Source of the DNA: Bacteroidales bacterium
GTDB taxonomy: Bacteria; Bacteroidota; Bacteroidia; Bacteroidales; Tenuifilaceae
Direction: 5' to 3'
NCBI GenBank assembly: GCA_020636845.1
Contig: JACJXD010000002.1
Location: 124,001-188,000, forward strand
Length of the DNA: 64,000 nt
This document shows positions 27,163 through 35,311 of the stretch, piece after piece. Each line of letters opens with the position of its first letter. Position 1 is the first letter of the stretch. The position numbers and the translations under genes are program-made. The notes under the pieces were generated by a model, which ran no database searches, was not told where the DNA came from, and was given only the letters and a program-made list of their open reading frames with translations.

Positions 27163-27609
27163 TTACAGGTTATCGGAAGCATACCATTCGGCATACGAGG
27201 TTGCAGTTTCGTTTAGTTTTAAGTGATGAAGACTTACGCCTTCCGGTAATTTTTCAATAATAATTTTGGCAAAGTAGTCAATCATGTTCTCGCAGGTGGG
27301 TTGGAAGGGTAACGGTTCAACCCGTTGAAGTCCAACATCAATAAGTTTTTTATGGGTGGAAGTGTTTGCCATTACGGAAACGGAGTGGTCGAAGCGTTCC
27401 ACTATAAGCGGGTTTACTATTCGTTTTAAATCGCCAAAATCCATAACCATACCCAGTTTAGGATGGTTTGGCTGAGCAATGGGGGTTCCTATTACAGTTA
27501 CCTCAAGAATGTATGAATGACCGTGCATGTTCTTACAAAGCCCGTCGTATCCTTCCAAAGCATGGGCCATTTCAAATCTGAACTCTTTTGTTAATCGTAC
27601 TTTTAACAT
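27163..27609 (-). CDS. queD: 6-carboxytetrahydropterin synthase (QueD/PTPS family)
   Basis: A 148-residue enzyme of queuosine precursor synthesis that turns dihydroneopterin triphosphate into 6-carboxy-tetrahydropterin. The zinc-binding His residues are in FEMAHALEGYDGLCKNMHGHSY, which also holds the catalytic Cys. CENMIDYFAKII and LKLNETATSYAEW are the later conserved blocks. It pairs functionally with queA in this window. It is sandwiched between the 115-aa gene and polA on one strand with gaps of nine and five bases. Confidence 0.93.
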   Translation of the reverse strand: MLKVRLTKEFRFEMAHALEGYDGLCKNMHGHSYILEVTVIGTPIAQPNHPKLGMVMDFGDLKRIVNPLIVERFDHSVSVMANTSTHKKLIDVGLQRVEPLPFQPTCENMIDYFAKIIIEKLPEGVSLHHLKLNETATSYAEWYASDNL

Positions 27610-27618
27610 GGTTGTAAT

Positions 27619-27966
27619 TTATTCCCTGGACATGACAAATACGCCGCAAATATCTTCGGGGTCATAGCTATGTCCAACAATTTTATTTTCGTGTGTATAT
27701 GTTCCTTCAAGCGTATCCAAATTATAGCCCGACATTGGTTCTCCGTTTAAACTTTCAACGCCGATTCCCTGCATATTTACGCTATTGCCCTCTATTTCTC
27801 CTTTTATTCGTTGTCGAACCCAGATGGTTTCCTCATCCTCTATGCGCTCCTCGTATTCGATGTATCCGTTAATGTTTTTCCCGTCCTGTTCTATAATGGC
27901 AAAACCTTTATCAGTGCCACATTCAAACTCTTCGCTGAAAATCCATTTGCCGGAAATATCGTGCAT
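27619..27966 (-). CDS. Small acidic protein of unknown function (115 aa)
   Basis: No domain is recognised. The protein has no signal peptide, is acidic, and reads as a beta-rich fold: ISGKWIFSEEFECG, GFAIIEQDGKNINGYIEYEE, IKGEIEGNSVNMQGIG, LEGTYTHENKIVGHS and ICGVFVMSRE alternate in the way of small lipocalin-like or META-like barrels. It begins the queD-polA transcript with a good promoter element at 27982-27989. Its link to queuosine or DNA replication is unknown. Confidence 0.7.
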   Translation of the reverse strand: MHDISGKWIFSEEFECGTDKGFAIIEQDGKNINGYIEYEERIEDEETIWVRQRIKGEIEGNSVNMQGIGVESLNGEPMSGYNLDTLEGTYTHENKIVGHSYDPEDICGVFVMSRE

Positions 27967-27981
27967 AGTTTGTGTTTTTTA

Positions 27982-27989
27982 CAAAGATA
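27982..27989 (-). promoter_or_regulatory. -7 promoter element for the 115-aa gene-queD-polA operon
   Basis: TATCTTTG on the minus strand matches TAnnTTTG, 16 bases before ATG 27966. The -33 region lacks a clear TTTG. Confidence 0.5.
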
Positions 27990-28105
27990 GTGAACGTTTA
28001 CCGTTGGCGATTGTTTAAATTTACATATTTTTATTAATATAAAGGTTTTGAAAAGGTTAGACCAAGGATTGGTTCTAATCGTTTAATTATAAATTACAGG
28101 TAGTT

Positions 28106-28954
28106 ATGAAGTTTATTGGTGCTCATGTAAGCGCAGCGGGTGGCGTTGAAAATGCTCCGTTAAATGCTCAAAAAATAGGTGCTACTGCTTTTGCGCTTTT
28201 TACAAAGAATCAGCGGCAGTGGATTGCTCCTTCGTTAAGCGCAAAAAGTATAGATCAGTTTAAAAAGAATTGTGAAATGGCGGGCTATACCCCAAATCAG
28301 ATTTTACCTCACGATAGTTATTTAATTAATTTGGGAAATCCCGATAAGGATGCCTTGCAAAAATCGCGCAATGCTTTTTTAGACGAGATGCAGCGGTGCG
28401 AACAACTTGGTTTGAACAGACTTAACTTCCATCCGGGAAGTCATTTAAATAAAATATCGGAAGAGGGATGCCTGCTGTTAATTGCCGAATCGATAAATCA
28501 GGTGTTGGAAAAAACAAAGGGAGTTACTGCTGTAATTGAGAATACGGCCGGACAGGGTTCAAATCTGGGTTTCGCTTTTGAGCAAATAAAGTTTATTATC
28601 GATCACGTTGACGATAAATCGAGGGTGGGTGTTTGTATCGACACTTGCCATGCATTTGCGGCGGGGTACGATATGCTTACGCAAGATGCTTTTAATAAAA
28701 CTTTCGATGATTTCGACCGAATAGTTGGCTTTTCCTTCTTGAAAGGGATGCACCTTAACGATAGCAAAAAAGGACTAGGTAGCCATGTTGACCGACATGA
28801 TAGTTTGGGAAAAGGGACTTTGGGGCTAAACCCGTTTAGGTTTATTATGAAGGATATCCGTTTCGATGGTATTCCTCTTATACTGGAAACGCCCGACGAG
28901 CAACTTTGGCCGGAAGAAATTAATTTGCTAAAGGGCATGGAAAAAGAATCGTAG
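28106..28954 (+). CDS. nfo: Deoxyribonuclease IV (AP endonuclease)
   Basis: A 282-residue TIM-barrel enzyme that cuts DNA at abasic sites in base-excision repair. All metal-ligand motifs appear in order: GAHVSAAGG, RLNFHPGSH, AVIENTAGQGSNLG, VGVCIDTCHAFAAGYD, GMHLNDSKKGLGSHVDRHDSLGKG and LILETPDE. Length and start (ATG 28106) are normal. It stands alone on the plus strand and is followed 67 bp later by the polyprenyl synthase gene. Confidence 0.96.
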   Translation: MKFIGAHVSAAGGVENAPLNAQKIGATAFALFTKNQRQWIAPSLSAKSIDQFKKNCEMAGYTPNQILPHDSYLINLGNPDKDALQKSRNAFLDEMQRCEQLGLNRLNFHPGSHLNKISEEGCLLLIAESINQVLEKTKGVTAVIENTAGQGSNLGFAFEQIKFIIDHVDDKSRVGVCIDTCHAFAAGYDMLTQDAFNKTFDDFDRIVGFSFLKGMHLNDSKKGLGSHVDRHDSLGKGTLGLNPFRFIMKDIRFDGIPLILETPDEQLWPEEINLLKGMEKES

Positions 28955-29021
28955 TCATATTTATTTGCCATGGAATTGAAATCCCCTATTTTATTTTTAC
29001 TTTGCCATAAATTTGTTTTGG

Positions 29022-29990
29022 ATGCTCGACCAAATTAAAAGTCCCGTTAATGAGCACATGCAAAAGTTCGAGAGATTCTTTAAGGAGAACATGAACTCGG
29101 ATATTAGCCTGCTCAACATAATTACAAATTATATTTATCGTCGAAAGGGGAAGCAACTTCGCCCGATGCTGGTTTTTTTGTCGGCCGGGTTAAACGGCGA
29201 AATAACCCAATCGACCTATGTGGCTGCTGGAATGATAGAACTGTTGCACACGGCAACGTTAGTTCACGACGATGTAGTTGACGAAGCTTACGAAAGGCGA
29301 GGCGGGTTTTCGGTTAATGCGCTTTGGCGTTCGAAGGTAGCCGTTTTGGTTGGCGATTTTTTGCTATCACGGGGATTGCTGATTTCCATTGAACATAACA
29401 GCATGGACTTGCTTCGCGAAATGAGCAAGGCTGTAAAGGATATGAGCGAGGGCGAACTGTTGCAAATAGAGCGATCGCGCAAAATGAATATCGACGAGGA
29501 TGCGTATTTCGAGATTATTAGGATGAAAACGGCTTCGTTACTGGCATCGTGCTGTGTAAACGGGGCAATATCGGCAGGTGTGCCTGGCGAAAAAGTTGAA
29601 CTCATGCGCTCGTTTGGATTAAAGTTGGGCTTAGCATTTCAAATGCGCGACGACTTATTCGATTATCAGCCTAAAGGACTGATTGGTAAACCCACAGGAA
29701 ATGACATAAAGGAGAAAAAACTTACACTTCCGTTAATTTATGCCTTAAAGCAGGCAACTCCCGAAGAAAGGAGAAGCATCAGAAAGTTGATACTCAAGGA
29801 ACGAAAGAAAAATTCTACCATTGAAACGGTGGTTGATTTTGTGAAAAAGTATGGAGGAATAGAGTACACCACAAATGCGATGCTTCGAATTCAGCACGAA
29901 GCGTTGGATATATTAAAAGCGTTTCCCGAGTCGGAGTACCGCAATTCGCTGGAGTTGTTTACGGAATATATTGTAAACCGTAAGGTTTAA
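29022..29990 (+). CDS. Polyprenyl diphosphate synthase
   Basis: A 322-residue trans-prenyl transferase that extends allylic diphosphates with isopentenyl diphosphate. The first Asp-rich motif is LLHTATLVHDDVVDEAYERRGG and the second is FQMRDDLFDY; GKQLRPMLV is the substrate-binding block. It resembles the octaprenyl/solanesyl group that makes quinone side chains, but chain length is not certain. ATG 29022 (MLDQIKSP) is used; a TTG three codons earlier is less likely. It converges on dgt with a four-base stop overlap. Confidence 0.9.
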   Translation: MLDQIKSPVNEHMQKFERFFKENMNSDISLLNIITNYIYRRKGKQLRPMLVFLSAGLNGEITQSTYVAAGMIELLHTATLVHDDVVDEAYERRGGFSVNALWRSKVAVLVGDFLLSRGLLISIEHNSMDLLREMSKAVKDMSEGELLQIERSRKMNIDEDAYFEIIRMKTASLLASCCVNGAISAGVPGEKVELMRSFGLKLGLAFQMRDDLFDYQPKGLIGKPTGNDIKEKKLTLPLIYALKQATPEERRSIRKLILKERKKNSTIETVVDFVKKYGGIEYTTNAMLRIQHEALDILKAFPESEYRNSLELFTEYIVNRKV

Positions 29991-31309
29991 AGCGAAGGGA
30001 GTTCAATACCTTTTATTAAACGGTAAGTGTCTAGGGCGTAAACATCGGTCATTCCTGAAATAAAATCCAGTATCGATTGAATTTTTGCGTATGGTTCTTC
30101 CGATTCTATTATGAATTGGTAGGGAATTAGGCTGATAACCTTTTTCGAAAGGCTCTTTTTAGGATTAAGAATAGCCTCCGTAAAAATTTGTAGCAAATCG
30201 TACAAAATTCTAAAACCTGCAATTTCAATTTCTACCACGTGCCTATGTTGGTAAACTTGCTTTTTGGCAATTTCGGCAATTATATCCATGGCATTTTTGG
30301 GAGCCCCGGATAGTTGGTCAATTAATGGCTTTACCGGTTGCCCGTCCAAAATATTATCGATATTCCGGATAAATAGCGAAGAGCAATCTTCCACCAGTTT
30401 GCTTATGGCAATGGAGCGAAGGTAAGCAACCTGCTCATTTATGTCGGAAACTTCCTTTAACGTGCTGTCAATTCTGTTTCTATGCTCTGCGGTTTCGTCT
30501 GCAAAGAAGGCTCGTAAGTAATCAATGGTATCGTTAGTCGATAGAATTCCGAGCTTGTGAGCATCTTCAATATCCATAATCTGGTAGCTTATGTCGTCGG
30601 CAGCCTCAACCAAATATACCAGAGGGTGTCTGCAATATACCATTTCGTTAAGTTCTACAAGTCCGGTAGTCTCGGCAATATGTTTAAAAGATGATGCTTC
30701 CGACTTAAAGAATCCCAGTTTCTTTAGACCGGCTATCGAGGAGTACGGGTATTTTACAATGGAAGCAAGAACTGCGTGGCTTAGGCGATACCCGCCTTTT
30801 CGCCTGCCGTTAAGTTGCTGGGTAAGCAAGCGCAGCGCGTTGGCGTTACCTTCGAATCGGATAAGGTCGTTCCACTCCCAGTCGTCGAATAAACTTTTTA
30901 ATGATGCTTCGTTTTCCGAGAAAAAGTTGCGAATGGCATCCTCACCGCTATGTCCAAACGGCGGGTTTCCCATGTCGTGGGCAAGGCAGGCAGCCGATAC
31001 TATTGTCGGAATTTCCTGAAGTAAGTTTTCGTTGACATTGGGGTGGGTTTCCTGTATTTTTCTGTAAGTATTTTTGCCAAGCGATCGGCCTACGCTCGAA
31101 ACTTCGAGGCTGTGAGTAAGCCTGTTATGAACAAAAATACTTCCGGGCAACGGGAAAACCTGCGTCTTGTTTTGCAATCGCCTAAATGGCGATGAGAATA
31201 TAAGCCTGTCGTAATCGCGTTGAAAATCGTTTCGGGTATTATCGTATGTATTACTGGTGTTTTCGGTAGCACCGAATCTATTTGGGTTTAAAAGCGTATT
31301 CCAGTTCAT
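29987..31309 (-). CDS. dgt: Deoxyguanosinetriphosphate triphosphohydrolase
   Basis: A 440-residue HD-domain hydrolase that splits dGTP (and often other dNTPs) into nucleoside and triphosphate. The HD pocket is assembled from HNRLTHSLEVSSVGR, CLAHDMGNPPFGHSGE and the EAADDISYQIMDIEDAH segment. DYDRLIFSSPFRRLQNKTQVFPL at the N-terminus is diagnostic. It controls dNTP pools and in some bacteria limits phage. ATG 31309 is the natural start. The stop overlaps that of the polyprenyl synthase gene by four bases (TTAA). Confidence 0.92.
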   Translation of the reverse strand: MNWNTLLNPNRFGATENTSNTYDNTRNDFQRDYDRLIFSSPFRRLQNKTQVFPLPGSIFVHNRLTHSLEVSSVGRSLGKNTYRKIQETHPNVNENLLQEIPTIVSAACLAHDMGNPPFGHSGEDAIRNFFSENEASLKSLFDDWEWNDLIRFEGNANALRLLTQQLNGRRKGGYRLSHAVLASIVKYPYSSIAGLKKLGFFKSEASSFKHIAETTGLVELNEMVYCRHPLVYLVEAADDISYQIMDIEDAHKLGILSTNDTIDYLRAFFADETAEHRNRIDSTLKEVSDINEQVAYLRSIAISKLVEDCSSLFIRNIDNILDGQPVKPLIDQLSGAPKNAMDIIAEIAKKQVYQHRHVVEIEIAGFRILYDLLQIFTEAILNPKKSLSKKVISLIPYQFIIESEEPYAKIQSILDFISGMTDVYALDTYRLIKGIELPSL

Positions 31310-31495
31310 GGTAAATTTTTTTAGTAAGTCGTTTTTCCAAAAAGGTTTGTTAAGTATTTTTTCAACTAAAAGGTCTTCGGGTTTGAAGTTATGCGGGATT
31401 GCTACCGTGTTTCAATGTCCCCCGTTAACGATGAAACAAATATAATATATTACTTATCAACCTAATACTATTTCCACATGCTTTAAGACCCGTTG

Positions 31496-32539
31496 TTATG
31501 GGCTGGCTTTTAAAATTTCTTTAACTATTCCAAATTTATTGTTTTTCCTATCAATAATCACCACACAATTTTCAAATACCGCATTTCCTGTAAAACCATA
31601 CAAATATCGTCCAACAAGTGAAAATAATGTATTAAGCCTATCCATGCCTGTAACCTGAACCTGTCGTAAATAAATGTTACCAATATATAAACTAGAATTT
31701 TCAATTTTTTGAACGGAAGCCTTGTATTCAATGTCCAATTTTCCCCAAGAATAGCCAGAGTCTAAAGGCTCTATTTGTCTATTTAACGATACTCTTTTTA
31801 ATCTTTTGGTGCTTGTAAGAACTTGTGCAGAACTTGTACCTGTGTCAAACCATAAGCGTATCTTTTTTCCTCCCAATTTGAAAGGAAGTATAATAGGAAA
31901 TTTTTCCAAGTCGGATTTCGGTATATACGTTATTCTTTTTTCGAGTTCAAAAGGGATTGATTTCACAAGTGCAATTCTATTATTAATGTAATCAATAATT
32001 AAGATGTAATTGTCAAGAATGTCATATCCTATTGTACCAATTACAGGCATTGATTTAGGTAAAGAGTCATGCCCCATGTGTTTCCATATGTACAATTTAT
32101 CCTTTTGCAAGGTTACTCCTTTATTAAAGGATATTTTTGCGTTTTCAAAATAGGGGCTACCTTTTTTAGTTAGTTTAATTCTATTATTTAATTCTGGTGT
32201 ACTATCAGCAAGAAGACTTAAAGTTTTAAAATAGAATCCACTTAAATTAGCGCCTAAATCGAATTGCATTAAAGCTTCCTGTCCAATATCATTTATGTAC
32301 ACAGGAACGAACATTGCCCTTTTCCTAAGTTGAGTATCGTTAATAGTATCGTAACTCCAAACAATAGGAGTGTAGAATACACTATCAGGAATAACAGTCA
32401 CATTGGTAAACGAGTTTGAAGGCATCATATTCCTTAATAGTCCACAAGAAGGAAAAAATGGGATGGTTAAAAGAAAAAAGAATGTGTGAAAAGATTTTTT
32501 TGAATGTAAATACTTACTAAATGCAATTTTTAATATCAT
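31496..32539 (-). CDS. Lipoprotein with two retropepsin-like aspartic protease lobes
   Basis: A 347-residue protein with a hydrophobic leader ending in FPSC, so Cys32 is a probable lipid anchor. Two similar lobes follow. Lobe one has VPVYINDIGQEALMQFDLGA (D94-L-G-A) and closes with GTIGYDILDNYILIIDYINNRIALV. Lobe two has LPFKLGGKKIRLWFDTGTSS (D232-T-G-T) and closes with GNAVFENCVVIIDRKNNKFGIV. This resembles a pepsin-like pairing of two catalytic Asp loops in one chain. The first loop has Leu where Thr or Ser is usual, so activity is uncertain. The DNA is more AT-rich than its neighbours and it stands alone, which hints at transfer. Substrate unknown. Confidence 0.72.
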   Translation of the reverse strand: MILKIAFSKYLHSKKSFHTFFFLLTIPFFPSCGLLRNMMPSNSFTNVTVIPDSVFYTPIVWSYDTINDTQLRKRAMFVPVYINDIGQEALMQFDLGANLSGFYFKTLSLLADSTPELNNRIKLTKKGSPYFENAKISFNKGVTLQKDKLYIWKHMGHDSLPKSMPVIGTIGYDILDNYILIIDYINNRIALVKSIPFELEKRITYIPKSDLEKFPIILPFKLGGKKIRLWFDTGTSSAQVLTSTKRLKRVSLNRQIEPLDSGYSWGKLDIEYKASVQKIENSSLYIGNIYLRQVQVTGMDRLNTLFSLVGRYLYGFTGNAVFENCVVIIDRKNNKFGIVKEILKASP

Positions 32540-32605
32540 GCTTCTGTCTTGGTTTCAAATTTTAAGGGCTTGTGCTTAACAATAATGATTAACAACGCAT
32601 CAATA

Positions 32606-32635
32606 CAAAGGTATAACTAATTAGTGTTTTTCAAC
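32606..32635 (-). promoter_or_regulatory. Probable promoter of the protease-like lipoprotein
   Basis: On the minus strand GTTG (32635-32632), an 18-base spacer and TACCTTTG (32613-32606) are close to the phylum consensus. The leader would be about 60 bases. Confidence 0.5.
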
Positions 32636-32783
32636 GTTTTGGGTGAAATGATTATGACGGATATTGGCTGCATTTTGTAAGTGCTTTCAATGTTTTTGCA
32701 ATAGAATTATGCTGAAATTTCATTGACAAAAAACTATTTGTAAATTTATCGGTAAAATTGGGGTTAATTAAATACCAAAAGTT

Positions 32784-35111
32784 ATGAAGTTAAAACTGCG
32801 GTTAGGAGCAAAACTTTTGCTGTATGTGCTGTCCACATCGGCAGTAATAATGCTTGTTATAGGATTGTTTATAGGATTTCGAATAAATAAAATAGCTCGC
32901 GATAACGCCATAAAAATCGCTCAAAACGAGGCGGAGAAAACGGCATACAAGGTAAAATCCGAGTTGGAACTAGACATGGGTTTTACTCGATCGCTGGCCG
33001 ATGCGCTCTACATTTACCCTAAGTTTGATACGATTACTTTAGATTCAATTTTCTTTAATATCCTTCGTAATCAGGTAATTAACAACCCTCGCTATTTAAC
33101 CGTTTGGTATAGCATAGAGTATTCCGCATATAAGCCGGGTTATACAAAAAATTACGGGCGAAGGTCGGTAACTGCATATTTGAGGGATGGCGACGTTGGT
33201 ATTGACATTGAACACAAAAACGTAACGGGTGATATTGTAACCAGTAACTACTATGGTTCTAAAACGGCCAACGTTGAAATGCTTATCGATCCATACACTT
33301 TTGATATTGGCGGAAACGAGGTACTTGCTACCAGTTTAAGCGTGCCTGTTAGAGTTAATGGCCGGTTTGCAGGGTTAGGCGGAGTTGATATTTCGCTGGA
33401 AAAATTTCAGAATGAAGTTGAAAAAATTAAGCCGTATCCTAACACGCATGTTTCGTTAATTGCAGGCGAAGGAACAATAATTGCCGATACCGATCCTGAT
33501 AATGCAAGGCAGAATATAACCGTAATTTTTCCCGAAGATGAGGCTTCGCAAAAGTTAACGGAGAAAATTAAAGAGGGACGATACGATATGTATTTTTCCT
33601 ATGTGGATGGAAACGAACTACTCAATATTTTAACACCAATCGAGGTTGGCGAATCGCCTGTTAAGTGGGCAATAAAACTTTCAATTCCTTTAAGCGAGGT
33701 AGTTGTAGAAGCACGGCGTTCAATATTTTATACAATATTAGTTTTCTTGCTGGGCGTAATTTTGCAGAGCGTGGTAATTTGGTTTATTGCGCGGAAAATT
33801 AGTAAGCCGGTAACCAAAACAACACAACTTCTAAATCAGATAGCACAGGGAGATATTTCGGACGACAAGAAGATTTTTGTTAGTACTGGCGACGAGTTGG
33901 AGGAAATGGCTCAATCTACCAATAAGTTGATAGATGGGTTGAATTATACCGAACAGTTTGCCCGTGAAATAGGAAAAGGCAAACTCGATGCCGATTTTAA
34001 GCTTCTTAGCGATAAGGATAAGTTGGGTATGGCTCTTATTGAAATGCAAAAAAATTTGGTTAGAGCCAAGGAGATGGAAGAACAGCGAAAGGTTGAGGAA
34101 AAACAGCAAATTTGGGCTACTAAGGGTATGGCTATTTTTGGTGATGTCCTCCGTCAGCATAGCGATAACTTGGAAGAACTTTCGTACTTGGTAATTAAAA
34201 ATTTGGTTAGTTATACGGAATCTGTTCAGGGTGGACTTTTTGTTGTGAACGAGAACGACCCTCAGGATATTACTCTCGATATGTCCGCCAGTTATGCGTA
34301 CAATAGGCGTAAATTCCTAGAGAAATCAATTTTACCCAACGAGGGGTTGGTTGGACGCTGCTATATTGAGGGTAAAACAATACTAATGACCAACATTCCG
34401 AAGGATTACATAAAAATAACTTCGGGGTTAGGTGAGGATTCCCCACGATGTCTCATTGTAGTACCATTAAAGGTAAACGATGTTGTTATGGGTGTTGTGG
34501 AAATGGCGTCGCTTAATGTTTACGAGTCATATCAGGTTGAGTTTATCGAAAAAATTGCCGGAAGCATAGCTTCTACGCTGTCGAATGTTAAGGTAAATAT
34601 TCGCACGGCCGAGTTGTTGGCAAAAACGCAGTTGCAGGCCGAAGAAATGAAGGCGCAGGAAGAGGAGATGCGCCAAAATATGGAAGAACTTCATGCTACG
34701 CAGGAGGAAATGGAACGCAAGCGGCAAGAACAGGAAGTAATACAGGCGCAGTTAAAGCACGACAAAGCGGTGCTTAACAGTTTCTTGTCGCATTCGAGCG
34801 ATGCTGTTTATCAAAAAAGTGTTGATGGAGGATATCAACGTGTAAGCACGTCGATGCTAGAATTATTGGGGGCTGACTCAATTCAGGATGTAATTGGGAT
34901 GGATGAGCATAGTTTTATGCCGGCCGAGCAGGCAAACGAGTTAATGCGCCTTGAAGCCGATGTTGTGAAATCGGGATCTCCTGTTATCGATAAAAAAATG
35001 AATTTTTCGTTACTCGATGGGAGTGTAAAAAAAGCGTTCGTTTCGGTCTTTCCAGTAATTGACGATTCCGGACAGGTATTCGGCGTGTTAGGTATCGTTA
35101 AGTTGAAGTAA
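32784..35111 (+). CDS. Cache-HAMP-GAF-PAS membrane sensor without an output domain
   Basis: A 775-residue protein. TM1 is at about 11-33, followed by a periplasmic double Cache domain (about 35-310; YSIEYSAYKPGYTKNYG, ATSLSVPVRVNGRFAGLGGVDIS). TM2 is at about 312-335, then HAMP (RKISKPVTKTTQLLNQIAQGD...), a linker, a GAF domain (about 455-615; GLVGRCYIEGKTILMTNIP), a Glu-rich coiled coil (QAEEMKAQEEEMRQNMEELH), and a PAS domain to the C-terminus. No histidine kinase, cyclase, GGDEF, phosphatase or methyl-accepting tip is present and the next 150 bp hold only a terminator. It must signal through a partner or by interaction. Start ATG 32784 is clear. Confidence 0.88.
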   Translation: MKLKLRLGAKLLLYVLSTSAVIMLVIGLFIGFRINKIARDNAIKIAQNEAEKTAYKVKSELELDMGFTRSLADALYIYPKFDTITLDSIFFNILRNQVINNPRYLTVWYSIEYSAYKPGYTKNYGRRSVTAYLRDGDVGIDIEHKNVTGDIVTSNYYGSKTANVEMLIDPYTFDIGGNEVLATSLSVPVRVNGRFAGLGGVDISLEKFQNEVEKIKPYPNTHVSLIAGEGTIIADTDPDNARQNITVIFPEDEASQKLTEKIKEGRYDMYFSYVDGNELLNILTPIEVGESPVKWAIKLSIPLSEVVVEARRSIFYTILVFLLGVILQSVVIWFIARKISKPVTKTTQLLNQIAQGDISDDKKIFVSTGDELEEMAQSTNKLIDGLNYTEQFAREIGKGKLDADFKLLSDKDKLGMALIEMQKNLVRAKEMEEQRKVEEKQQIWATKGMAIFGDVLRQHSDNLEELSYLVIKNLVSYTESVQGGLFVVNENDPQDITLDMSASYAYNRRKFLEKSILPNEGLVGRCYIEGKTILMTNIPKDYIKITSGLGEDSPRCLIVVPLKVNDVVMGVVEMASLNVYESYQVEFIEKIAGSIASTLSNVKVNIRTAELLAKTQLQAEEMKAQEEEMRQNMEELHATQEEMERKRQEQEVIQAQLKHDKAVLNSFLSHSSDAVYQKSVDGGYQRVSTSMLELLGADSIQDVIGMDEHSFMPAEQANELMRLEADVVKSGSPVIDKKMNFSLLDGSVKKAFVSVFPVIDDSGQVFGVLGIVKLK

Positions 35112-35133
35112 TCTGTTTTTACGGAAATAAGTT

Positions 35134-35162
35134 AAAGTGCTTTATCGAGTGTAAAGCACTTT
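35134..35162 (+). terminator. Hairpin terminator after the Cache sensor gene
   Basis: AAAGTGCTTTA-TCGAGTG-TAAAGCACTTT is an eleven-pair stem followed by more T. It lies 23 bp beyond the stop and isolates the sensor gene from the next cluster. Confidence 0.85.
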
Positions 35163-35311
35163 TTTCATTTTAATTTCAAAGTGGATTTTTATATTTCATG
35201 GTTCGTCATTTTTCCCAATTCAACCTCAAAATAGTTCATTTCGCTTTTAATATTATATAAGGTAAGGGATCTTAAACTTATTTTAATCCTTATAATTCAA
35301 AATAGGTTGAA

